This document shows positions 1 through 5,905 of a stretch of 17,695 nucleotides of DNA, piece by piece. The stretch is from the NCBI GenBank assembly GCA_035576205.1, contig DATLWR010000157.1:1-17695 (forward strand), in the 5' to 3' direction. The translations under genes were made by a program, and so were the position numbers. The notes under the pieces are model-generated. The model searched no databases, was not told the origin of the DNA, and saw only the letters and a list, made by a program, of their open reading frames with translations. The stretch's first letter is position 1. Every line of letters begins with the position of its first letter. The DNA comes from DATLWR01 sp035576205 (GTDB taxonomy: Bacteria > Pseudomonadota > Zetaproteobacteria > Mariprofundales > Mariprofundaceae).

Positions 1-87
1 GGCATTGACGATGGCGAGCCGTGCCGCGGGGCGCAGGGCCGCCTCGGCCAGCAGGGCGTCGTACAACAGGGCGGTCGCCGCGTTCAT
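1..87 (-). CDS. Unrecognised protein, N-terminal fragment cut by window edge
   Basis: An open frame reads leftward from an ATG at 87 to the window edge without a stop. It gives 29 residues starting MNAATALLYDALLAEAALRP, rich in Ala and Leu. The start lies three bases after the stop codon of the Rrf2-type regulator gene on the same strand, so it is probably the next gene of the bcp-coaBC-dut-rrf2 operon. There is no clear Shine-Dalgarno sequence, which would fit translational coupling. The fragment is too short to assign to a family. A methyltransferase of the RsmC/RlmG type crossed my mind from the Ala/Leu-rich start, but I cannot support it. Confidence 0.55.
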   Translation of the reverse strand, partial: MNAATALLYDALLAEAALRPAARLAIVNA

Positions 88-90
88 CGG

Positions 91-534
91 TTAAATACAG
101 AAATCGGGACTGGATTTCGGCGCGCGGAGCAGCCCGGCCGCCTCGGCCTTCGCCACCGCATCGGCCAGGGTAATGCCGGTCAACAGCTCGCCCATCGCCG
201 CCTGCACCTCTTCGAGCTGCACCATGACTACCTGCTGCTGCACCGGGCAGCCTGGTGCTTCGCTTTCGCCCTTCTCGCTGCCAAGACACTGCAACACATC
301 CAGCAGGCTCAGGCGCTGCGGGCTGCGCGACAGCAAATAGCCGCCTTTCGCACCCCGTCGCGAATCCAGCAAGCCGCATTGCGCCAGCGACTGCAGGTCG
401 GCCTCCAGATAGCGCCTCGAACAGTTCAGGCGCTCGCTCAGCACCTTGCCGGAGACCGGCTCGGCATCGGCGGCGATATGCACCAGCGCCGTCCATACCA
501 GCCGCAGCCTCCGGGATGCCAGCCAGCCCTGCAT
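91..534 (-). CDS. Rrf2 family transcriptional regulator
   Basis: A protein of 147 residues with the Rrf2 winged-helix layout. There is a helical N-terminus (MQGWLASRRLRLVWTALVHI), a helix-turn-helix around residues 28-56, and a wing with the family-typical GAKGGYLL segment at 61-68. Rrf2 proteins repress or activate genes for Fe-S assembly, nitrosative stress, sulfur metabolism or redox balance. The three-cysteine cluster of IscR/NsrR is not reproduced: the cysteines are at 38, 53, 83, 96 and 146, and only 83 and 96 lie in the usual ligand region. Cluster binding is therefore uncertain. The ATG at 534 is chosen because it begins the conserved fold 16 nt after the dut stop; a longer reading frame runs into dut with no good start. 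It is the fourth gene of the bcp-coaBC-dut operon and may sense redox state for it. The target genes cannot be deduced. Confidence 0.82.
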   Translation of the reverse strand: MQGWLASRRLRLVWTALVHIAADAEPVSGKVLSERLNCSRRYLEADLQSLAQCGLLDSRRGAKGGYLLSRSPQRLSLLDVLQCLGSEKGESEAPGCPVQQQVVMVQLEEVQAAMGELLTGITLADAVAKAEAAGLLRAPKSSPDFCI

Positions 535-550
535 CAGCGTTTGCCGCCCA

Positions 551-1027
551 TCAATGTTTGCCCGAACTGCCGAAACCGCCGGCACCGCGCGCCGTCTCGT
601 CGAGCGATTCGCACTCCTCCAGCTGCACTCTCGCATAGGCGGCGATGACCATCTGCGCGATGCGGTCGCCGCGCTGGATATGAAACGGCACGTCGCTGTG
701 GTTGATCAGGATCACCCCCACCTCGCCGCGATAGTCGGCGTCGACCGTGCCGGGACTGTTCAGCACCGTGATGCCGTGTTTCAGCGCCAGCCCGGAACGC
801 GGCCGCACCTGCGCCTCATAACCTTCCGGCAGCGCCATGGCGAAACCGGTCGGAATCAGCCGGTGCTCGCCCGGATTGAGAACCATGTCCTCGCCGATGG
901 CAGCACGCAGGTCCATGCCGGCGGCATGCTCGCTGGCGTAGTGCGGCAGCTCCAGACCCTCGCCGTGCGGCAGCCTCTGCAGACGGACCGTCGGCCCGGC
1001 ATCCGATCTCTTGTTCACGCTTTCCAC
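551..1027 (-). CDS. dut: dUTP diphosphatase (dUTPase)
   Basis: Hydrolyses dUTP to dUMP and pyrophosphate, keeping uracil out of DNA and supplying dUMP for thymidylate synthesis. It acts as a cytoplasmic homotrimer. All five trimeric-dUTPase motifs are present: AGMDLRA (36-42), RPRSGLALKHGI (75-86), GTVDADYRG (93-101, catalytic Asp96), RIAQMV (122-127) and the C-terminal P-loop-like RGAGGFGSSG (147-156). The length of 158 residues is normal. No ATG is available. The GTG at 1027 has an AGG about six bases upstream, while a second GTG at 1018 gives a 4-bp GTGA overlap with the coaBC stop and a 155-residue protein. Either way the gene overlaps coaBC, so the two are probably translationally coupled. 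coaBC-dut adjacency is known from many proteobacteria. Confidence 0.95.
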   Translation of the reverse strand: MESVNKRSDAGPTVRLQRLPHGEGLELPHYASEHAAGMDLRAAIGEDMVLNPGEHRLIPTGFAMALPEGYEAQVRPRSGLALKHGITVLNSPGTVDADYRGEVGVILINHSDVPFHIQRGDRIAQMVIAAYARVQLEECESLDETARGAGGFGSSGKH

Positions 1028-2202
1028 CCCATTGCCTGAATTTGTTCGATCAACGATTGTGCGAATATCGCCTTGTCCGCCTCCGGCAGCTCGACGACCT
1101 TATCAACAGTCACCCACCAGCCGCTGCCCGTGGCAGCACCCATGCGCGAGGCGTCGTTGGCGACAACGGCATCCACCTTCTTGCGCGCCAGCTTGTCGCG
1201 GGCATGCGCTACGTGGTCGCTCCGCTCGGCGGCAAAGGCGATCACCTTCCGCGGCCGCTCCGGCATCGCGGCGATGCCGGCAACGATATCCGGATTGGCG
1301 GCGAACTCCGCCTGCAGCGTTTCGCGTCCCTCGCGCTTGATCTTGCCCTCGACGGGCGCGGCAAAGCGGTAATCGCTGACCGCCGCCGTCGCCACGAAAA
1401 CATCGGCATTCTTCGCCAGGGATTCGCAGGCCGCCTGCATCTCGTGCGCCGTTTCGACATCGACGCGCTCGAAACCGGCAAGACTCGCCGGCGTGCCGGG
1501 CCCGGCCACCAGCGTCACACGAGCCCCCATCGCCGCAGCCGCCTCGGCTAGGCATACCCCCAGCCGGCCGCTGGCACGGTTGGAGAGCACCCGCACGTCG
1601 TCCCAGCCCTCGCGGGTCGGTCCGGCATTGATCACCCAGCGCTGGCCGGCAAGTTTCTGTTCGGATACCAGCGGCAACAGGGCGGCAACGATCGCCTCCG
1701 GCTCGGCCAGCCGGCCTTCTCCCTCCTCGCCGCAGGCAAGAGCCCCGGCCACCGGGCCGATAAAACTCACCCCGCGTTCGCGCAGGATGGCGACGTTGGC
1801 TTGTGTCGCCGGCGAGCGCCACATCGAGACGTTCATCGCCGGTGCCGCCAGTACCGGCCCTTCGCGCACCTGCAGCAGCGTCGTCAGCAGGTCGTCGGCG
1901 ATACCGTACGCATGCTTGGCCAGCAGGTTGGCCGTCGCGGGTGCGAGCAGCAGCACATCGGCCCAGCGTGCCAGCGCGATATGCCCCATCGTTCTTTCGG
2001 CTGTCAGGTCGAACAGCTCGCTGTGCACCGCTTCGCCGGTCAGCGCCTCGAAGGTGAGCGGCGTGACGAACTGCTGCGCCGCTTTGGTCATCACACAACG
2101 CACCTCGGCCCCCTGCTTCATCAAGAGGCGGGCGAGCTCGGCGACACGATAGACGGCGATGCCGCCGCCGATGCCGATGAGGATGCGCTTGCCGGTGAGC
2201 AT
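1015..2202 (-). CDS. coaBC: Bifunctional phosphopantothenoylcysteine decarboxylase/phosphopantothenate-cysteine ligase
   Basis: Carries out two successive coenzyme A steps: CTP-dependent ligation of cysteine to 4'-phosphopantothenate (CoaB, C-terminal half) and FMN-dependent decarboxylation to 4'-phosphopantetheine (CoaC, N-terminal half). In the 395-residue product the CoaC part shows GIGGGIAVYR (10-19), catalytic His74 in GHIALAR, the PATAN motif (88-92), PAMNVSMW (121-128) and active-site Cys157 in ACGEEGEGRL. The CoaB part has AGPTREGWDDVR (193-204), Asn208 in LSNRASGRLG and Lys287 in EGKIKREG. These match E. coli His75, Cys158, Asn210 and Lys289 within two residues. The ATG at 2202 is chosen because the flavoprotein fold begins at once and it sits two bases after the bcp stop. 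Second gene of the leftward operon. One small oddity is Arg in place of the usual Lys in SGRLG. Confidence 0.96.
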   Translation of the reverse strand: MLTGKRILIGIGGGIAVYRVAELARLLMKQGAEVRCVMTKAAQQFVTPLTFEALTGEAVHSELFDLTAERTMGHIALARWADVLLLAPATANLLAKHAYGIADDLLTTLLQVREGPVLAAPAMNVSMWRSPATQANVAILRERGVSFIGPVAGALACGEEGEGRLAEPEAIVAALLPLVSEQKLAGQRWVINAGPTREGWDDVRVLSNRASGRLGVCLAEAAAAMGARVTLVAGPGTPASLAGFERVDVETAHEMQAACESLAKNADVFVATAAVSDYRFAAPVEGKIKREGRETLQAEFAANPDIVAGIAAMPERPRKVIAFAAERSDHVAHARDKLARKKVDAVVANDASRMGAATGSGWWVTVDKVVELPEADKAIFAQSLIEQIQAMGWKA

Positions 2203-2204
2203 GC

Positions 2205-2684
2205 TCAGCCGCGCAGCTCCTTCAGCTTCGTCATCACTTCCGCGACATGGCCGTCCACCTTCACCTTGCGCCATGCGGCACGAATCACGCCGGCCGGATC
2301 GATGAGGAAAGTGGAGCGCTCGATGCCGCGCACCTGCTTGCCGTACATGTTCTTCATCTGGATCACGTCGAAGGCGTTGCAGAGCACTTCATCACTATCG
2401 GAGATCAGCGGGAACTGCAGCCCGAACTTGTCGGCGAATTTCTTGTGCGAGGCCAGCGAATCGCGGCTGACACCGACAATGGCGGCATCGATACCGGAAA
2501 AATCGGCCTCGGCGTCGCGGAAACCGCACGACTCGGTGGTGCAGCCCGGCGTGTTATCCTTCGGATAGAAATAGAGCACCACCCAGCGGCCGCGCAGGTC
2601 GGAAAGCTTCAGCATTCCCGCCGGCCAGACCGGCAGCTCGAAATCAGGCGCAGAATCTCCGGGGTTGATTGCATAGCCGGCCAT
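2205..2684 (-). CDS. bcp: Thiol peroxidase, Bcp/PrxQ-type peroxiredoxin
   Basis: A cytoplasmic peroxiredoxin that reduces H2O2 and organic hydroperoxides using thioredoxin-type donors. The 159-residue protein has the thioredoxin-like AhpC/TSA fold with PKDNTPGCTTESC at 41-53. Cys48 is the peroxidatic cysteine, and Cys53, five residues on, is the resolving cysteine typical of the alpha2-helix PrxQ subtype. Other family marks are FYPKDNTPGC, GVSRDS (71-76) and the ERSTFLIDP strand (122-130). The start is secure: AAGGAGG at 2697-2691 lies six bases before the ATG. It is the first gene of a leftward operon with coaBC, dut and the Rrf2 gene, and diverges from ispH. A peroxidase heading a transcript that ends with an Rrf2 regulator suggests, but does not prove, redox control. 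Confidence 0.95.
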   Translation of the reverse strand: MAGYAINPGDSAPDFELPVWPAGMLKLSDLRGRWVVLYFYPKDNTPGCTTESCGFRDAEADFSGIDAAIVGVSRDSLASHKKFADKFGLQFPLISDSDEVLCNAFDVIQMKNMYGKQVRGIERSTFLIDPAGVIRAAWRKVKVDGHVAEVMTKLKELRG

Positions 2685-2699
2685 GGTGAGCCTCCTTTC

Positions 2700-2728
2700 A
2701 TGACGATCGCAGGGGCCAATGATAGACT
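2700..2728 (+). promoter_or_regulatory. Candidate sigma70 promoter of ispH
   Basis: ATGACG (2700-2705, four of six to TTGACA) and TAGACT (2723-2728, four of six to TATAAT) are separated by 17 bp and would give a leader of about 18 nt before the ispH ATG. The site overlaps the candidate bcp promoter on the other strand, so the two would compete. It is a weak match and could be chance. Confidence 0.25.
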
Positions 2729-2746
2729 TTCCCGTCTGTGCGTCGA
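2719..2746 (-). promoter_or_regulatory. Candidate sigma70 promoter of bcp operon
   Basis: On the minus strand TCGACG (2746-2741, four of six matches to TTGACA) is followed after 16 bp by TATCAT (2724-2719, five of six matches to TATAAT). Transcription would start near 2712 and give a leader of about 27 nt carrying the strong AAGGAGG of bcp. The -35 box overlaps the ispH Shine-Dalgarno region. This is inspection only; no start site is known. Confidence 0.35.
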
Positions 2747-2752
2747 GGAGAA

Positions 2753-3685
2753 ATGACAGTGAACCAGGTGTTATTGGTCGAACCGAGGGGTTTTTGCGCC
2801 GGCGTGGACCGGGCGATCGAGATCGTCGAACGGGCGCTGCAGATATTCGGCGCGCCGGTCTACGTGCGCCACGAGATCGTACACAACAAGTTCGTCGTCG
2901 AGGATCTGCGCAAGAAGGGCGCGGTATTCGTCAACGAGGTGGACGACGCGCCCGACGGTGCCATTCTGATCTTCTCGGCGCATGGTGTGAGCCAGGCGGT
3001 CCGGCAGCGGGCGCAGCAACGGGGCCTCAGGGTAATCGACGCCACCTGCCCGCTGGTCACCAAGGTGCACATGGAACTGCTGCGCCATTACCACAACGGC
3101 GATCAGGTGATCCTGATCGGTCATGCCGGCCATCCGGAAGTGGAGGGGACCATGGGCCAGGCGCCGGCAGGCGCGGTACTGCTTATTTCAACGCCGGAGG
3201 AGGTCGATTCGCTTGCCGTCCGCGATCCGGACAAGCTCGCCTATGTCACGCAGACGACCTTGTCGGTGGACGACACAGCCGACGTGATTGACGCACTGAA
3301 GCGGCGTTTCCCGAATATCCAGGGGCCGAAACGCGAGGATATCTGCTATGCCACCAGCAACAGGCAGGCAGCCGTGAAGGCACTGGCCGAGAAGGTGGAC
3401 CTGGTACTGGTGATCGGTTCGAAAAACTCCTCGAACAGCAACCGGCTGCGCGAGGTTGCCGAAAGGGGCGGCTGCCCGGCCTACCTGATCGACAGCCCCG
3501 ACGACATCGACCCGGCCTGGCTGAAGGGACGCCCGCATGTCGGCCTCACCGCCGGTGCCTCGGCACCGGAAGTTCTGGTGCAGGAAGTGAAACGCTATCT
3601 GGAGAAGATCGAGCACGTACGCGCCGAAACGCTGACGGTGCGCGAGGAGAATGTGACCTTCAGCCTGCCCGAAGAGCTGCGCTGA
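2753..3685 (+). CDS. ispH: 4-hydroxy-3-methylbut-2-enyl diphosphate reductase
   Basis: The last enzyme of the MEP pathway. It reduces HMBPP to isopentenyl and dimethylallyl diphosphate with a [4Fe-4S] cluster. The 310-residue product has the three cluster cysteines Cys15 (EPRGFCAGVDRAI), Cys99 (IDATCP) and Cys198 (EDICYATSNRQ). Substrate-pocket residues are present too: His44 (VHNK), His77 (SAHGVS), His127 and Glu129 (GHPEVEGT), Thr168 (VTQTTLS), Ser226/Asn228 (SKNSSNSNRL) and Ser270. The ATG at 2753 is preferred to the in-frame GTG at 2738 because GAGGAG lies just before it and family members begin close to the first cysteine motif. The usual neighbours fkpB and lspA are absent here. It appears to be a single-gene unit ending at a hairpin. 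Confidence 0.97.
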   Translation: MTVNQVLLVEPRGFCAGVDRAIEIVERALQIFGAPVYVRHEIVHNKFVVEDLRKKGAVFVNEVDDAPDGAILIFSAHGVSQAVRQRAQQRGLRVIDATCPLVTKVHMELLRHYHNGDQVILIGHAGHPEVEGTMGQAPAGAVLLISTPEEVDSLAVRDPDKLAYVTQTTLSVDDTADVIDALKRRFPNIQGPKREDICYATSNRQAAVKALAEKVDLVLVIGSKNSSNSNRLREVAERGGCPAYLIDSPDDIDPAWLKGRPHVGLTAGASAPEVLVQEVKRYLEKIEHVRAETLTVREENVTFSLPEELR

Positions 3686-3689
3686 CCGC

Positions 3690-3707
3690 CGCCCCCGCGA
3701 GGGGGCG
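3690..3707 (+). terminator. GC-rich hairpin after ispH
   Basis: A perfect 7-bp inverted repeat, CGCCCCC and GGGGGCG, encloses a GCGA tetraloop (GNRA type) five bases after the ispH stop. No T-run follows, so it is not a textbook intrinsic terminator. It may stabilise the 3' end of the mRNA, or work as a terminator for ispH and the converging DUF2892 gene. Confidence 0.5.
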
Positions 3708-3723
3708 ACAGCAGCTGGTTCGC

Positions 3724-3939
3724 TCAACCTTGCCCGCTCTCCTTTTTGCAGGTCGAGAGGCCGAAGGGATAATAGATCGGACACCAGCCGATCAGGCTGG
3801 TCAGCAGGAACGCCACGGCAACGATGCCCAGGATGATAAGGGCCAGACCGCTCAACTGGCCGGCGAAATAGAGTGCGGCGATGGCTGCGACAATAATGAG
3901 CCGGATGACCCGGTCGATGGTTCCCATATTCTTTTTCAT
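3724..3939 (-). CDS. DUF2892 (YgaP-like transmembrane) small membrane protein
   Basis: A 71-residue protein with the typical DUF2892 start MKKNMGTIDRVIRLI, two hydrophobic segments (about 11-27 and 32-50), and the conserved end GWCPIYYPFGLSTCKK (51-66) with Cys53 and Cys64. This is the membrane module that is fused to a rhodanese domain in E. coli YgaP; here it stands alone, as is common. Its function is not established. Sulfur or cyanide handling is suggested only by the YgaP fusion. The start is supported by AAGGAGA a few bases before the ATG on the minus strand. It lies 27 bp downstream of a possible membrane microprotein on the same strand and converges on ispH. Confidence 0.88.
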   Translation of the reverse strand: MKKNMGTIDRVIRLIIVAAIAALYFAGQLSGLALIILGIVAVAFLLTSLIGWCPIYYPFGLSTCKKESGQG

Positions 3940-3966
3940 CGGTTTCTCCTTTTGTTTCGTGCCGGA

Positions 3967-4062
3967 TCAACGCTGGATAAGCGCCTGGATCAGGAGCGCG
4001 ATGCCGACGATCACGGCAAGACAGAGCAGGCAAGCAAGCAGCAGCTTCACCGGCTTCGACAT
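3967..4062 (-). CDS. Possible single-span membrane microprotein
   Basis: A 31-residue ORF with a basic start (MSKPVK), one hydrophobic stretch of about 22 residues (LLLACLLCLAVIVGIALLIQ) and a final Arg. This is the layout of a single-pass inner-membrane microprotein. It precedes the DUF2892 gene on the same strand. The ATG at 4062 has only a weak G-rich stretch upstream. A longer version from a GTG at 4152 (61 residues) has AAGG five bases before its start and would add a second short hydrophobic segment. I do not recognise a family, and chance coding of a hydrophobic run in GC-rich DNA remains possible. Confidence 0.35.
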   Translation of the reverse strand: MSKPVKLLLACLLCLAVIVGIALLIQALIQR

Positions 4063-4102
4063 GGCACCCCACCCATCCGACAGCTTTTTACCTGTTCTCC
4101 TA

Positions 4103-4182
4103 TTTAGCCGATCTGCGGCAATTATCAAGCCGGCAAAGTAGAACAACGCCACATCTGCCTTGTCGCTTGCGCTTTAGCCGAT
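4103..4182. repeat. Direct repeat TTTAGCCGAT, two copies 70 bp apart
   Basis: The 10-mer TTTAGCCGAT occurs at 4103-4112 and 4173-4182, exactly 70 bp start to start, in the divergent intergenic region between the DUF2892 side and the DUF535 gene. Paired sites at a near-integral number of helical turns may be operator sites, but no known regulator is recognised and chance is possible. Confidence 0.35.
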
Positions 4183-4232
4183 ATTCCTCTTCAATGACGC
4201 TGGCGGTTCGCCAAGAGGTAAAAAAAACAGCC

Positions 4233-4292
4233 ATGCTCCTGCCAGAACCCATCGCACTTCAAGGCACTGTCGCGACCCCCGTCAATCCGTGA
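4233..4292 (+). other. Putative 19-codon leader ORF coupled to DUF535 gene
   Basis: ATG at 4233 opens a short frame encoding MLLPEPIALQGTVATPVNP. It stops with TGA at 4290-4292, which overlaps the GTG start of the DUF535 gene (GTGA at 4289-4292). The larger gene has no Shine-Dalgarno of its own, so ribosomes ending here could restart there. The leader ORF itself has only AGAGG about 14 bases upstream, so its translation is unproven. Confidence 0.3.
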
Positions 4293-5236
4293 ATACCGAA
4301 AAACAGTTGCTGCTGTCGAAATTCAGGCAGCTCGTGTTGAAAAGCCATGCCGGCCCCCGCTTCGAACACCGGCTGCGCCGGCTGCTGGTACGCCTGGGCA
4401 TCCTGTCGCTGGCACGTTCGCAATACGTAACAGACTGGGTCGACATGTTGCAAATCCCGATGATGGAAAAAATCCTGAACGCGCACCCGCGCCTGAGCGA
4501 CAAGGCCTTCCGTCCCTACATCCATTGCGGCATGCCCACGGACAAGCGACACCGCGCAGTAATCGACCAGTACAAATGGCTGCTGACCCACCTGAACCCG
4601 CAGCTTCTCGAACAGGTGTTTCTAGGTAACGGCGCCGAGGTCGGCCGCTTTTCACTGGAAGACGGTAGTTTCTATCACCTCGTGATCAAACACTTGCCGC
4701 GCTTCGATATGGAAGGCGAATTCACGCTCTGCCTAGTCCGCGGCAGCGATAACAAGGATATCTTTTACCTGACCTTCGCGCTGATGCATGCCGGCGAAGA
4801 GATCCACGGCTATATCGGCGGCCTGCAGGGAGGCCAGGACAGTGCGGAGCAGATCCGGGAGATCACCAGACACATGCACGGACTCCGGCCGCCGGCCATC
4901 CTGCTCTTTACGCTTCGCGAACTGCTTCGCCATGCCGGTATCACGCGCCTGCTTGCCGTGCGTAACGCCAGCCACGTTTATCGTTGCCTGTCGTTCAAAA
5001 GCGACCGCAAACGCAGAATCCAGATGGATTACGAAAGCATCTGGATGGAATCGGGAGGCACGGTGCTGGCAAGCAATCCGAAGTTTGTCGAACTCCCGCT
5101 CGAAACGGTCGACCGGCCGCTCGAAGAGGTGCCGTCAAAGAAACGGGCGATGTACCGACGCCGGCAGCAGTTCCTCAGGGAACTCGGCGAGGCCATCCAC
5201 GTCAACATCCTGCAACTGACCGAGAAACCCGGGTAA
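4289..5236 (+). CDS. DUF535 family protein (VirK/YbjX-like)
   Basis: A 315-residue protein matching the DUF535 family, which includes Shigella/Salmonella VirK and E. coli YbjX (about 320 residues). Recognisable segments are KYxWL-like QYKWLLTHL (94-102), GYIGGLQGG (174-182), MDYESIWMESGG (247-258) and the basic KKRAMYRRR (284-292). There is no signal peptide or clear membrane span. Family members are linked to virulence, envelope change and resistance to cationic peptides, but no biochemical reaction is agreed. The GTG at 4289 is the only standard start in this frame after an in-frame TAG at 4175, and it lacks a ribosome-binding site; it overlaps a 19-codon leader ORF. It is followed by a cupin gene after 57 bp. 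Confidence 0.87.
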   Translation: MNTEKQLLLSKFRQLVLKSHAGPRFEHRLRRLLVRLGILSLARSQYVTDWVDMLQIPMMEKILNAHPRLSDKAFRPYIHCGMPTDKRHRAVIDQYKWLLTHLNPQLLEQVFLGNGAEVGRFSLEDGSFYHLVIKHLPRFDMEGEFTLCLVRGSDNKDIFYLTFALMHAGEEIHGYIGGLQGGQDSAEQIREITRHMHGLRPPAILLFTLRELLRHAGITRLLAVRNASHVYRCLSFKSDRKRRIQMDYESIWMESGGTVLASNPKFVELPLETVDRPLEEVPSKKRAMYRRRQQFLRELGEAIHVNILQLTEKPG

Positions 5237-5293
5237 TGTCAGGCGCAACGGAATAGTACAGGGGCCACCCGCAGTTCTGGAACGGAGGTTACC

Positions 5294-5773
5294 ATGCCCG
5301 GAATCAAATACCCCACCGCCATCGTGGCAGCCGAAGCCCCGCCGCGCTGCAGACCGTCCAGCTATCCGGAACCTTTCGCTTCACGCATGCAAGGCCGCGA
5401 AAAACGCCCGCTCGGCGATCTCTTCGGTCTCGGCAATTTCGGTATCAACCTGACCCGTCTCGCCCCCGGAGCCATATCTGCACTGCGTCATGCTCACAGC
5501 AAACAGGACGAATTCATCTACGTGCTGGAGGGCTCGCCCACCCTCGTAACCGACGGCGGCAGGCTGCAACTTGCTCCAGGCATGTGCGCGGGCTTCAAGT
5601 CCGGTACCGGCGACGCCCATCAGCTTGTCAACGAAACGTCAGCGGAAGTCGTCTATCTGGAGATCGGCGATCGGACGCCGGGCGACTCCGCCACTTACCC
5701 TGACGATGATCTCATGGCCCGGCTTGTCGACGGCCGATGGCTGTTCACCCGCAAGAACGGCACTCCCTACTGA
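5294..5773 (+). CDS. Single-domain cupin protein
   Basis: A 159-residue protein with one conserved beta-barrel cupin domain. Motif 1 lies at 59-80 (G, HAH, E, G spacing: His66, His68, Glu73), and motif 2 at about 89-113 includes PGMCAG, His109 and Asn113. Together these would bind one metal ion. The C-terminus has YPDDDLMARLVDGRWLF (135-151), seen in cupins annotated as transcriptional-regulator-like or sugar-binding, with no fixed substrate. There is no DNA-binding domain. CGGAGG about six bases before the ATG makes the start clear. It follows the DUF535 gene on the same strand with no visible terminator between them, so they may share a transcript. Enzyme activity cannot be deduced. Confidence 0.88.
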   Translation: MPGIKYPTAIVAAEAPPRCRPSSYPEPFASRMQGREKRPLGDLFGLGNFGINLTRLAPGAISALRHAHSKQDEFIYVLEGSPTLVTDGGRLQLAPGMCAGFKSGTGDAHQLVNETSAEVVYLEIGDRTPGDSATYPDDDLMARLVDGRWLFTRKNGTPY

Positions 5774-5905
5774 CCATCCCGAAGGTGACGGTGCCGACTC
5801 GCCCTCCGTACGTGAAGAGAACATCGCCAGGCGTCGGGGCATTCCATCCATTATCATCTATGATGGATACATAATAGGGTGCCAAGTCTGCTGGATGGAG
5901 GGGGG

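Noticed and set aside
91..534. Naming the Rrf2 gene iscR
   Set aside because: No iscS/iscU genes are linked and the three-cysteine ligand pattern of IscR is not present.
3188..4072. 294-codon minus-strand frame spanning ispH 3' end and the DUF2892 gene
   Set aside because: It overlaps two genes with strong family support and shows no domain of its own.
5859..5864. TATGAT as a -10 box for the c-di-GMP gene
   Set aside because: No acceptable -35 lies 16-18 bp upstream; the AT-rich patch may still hold a promoter but I cannot place it.
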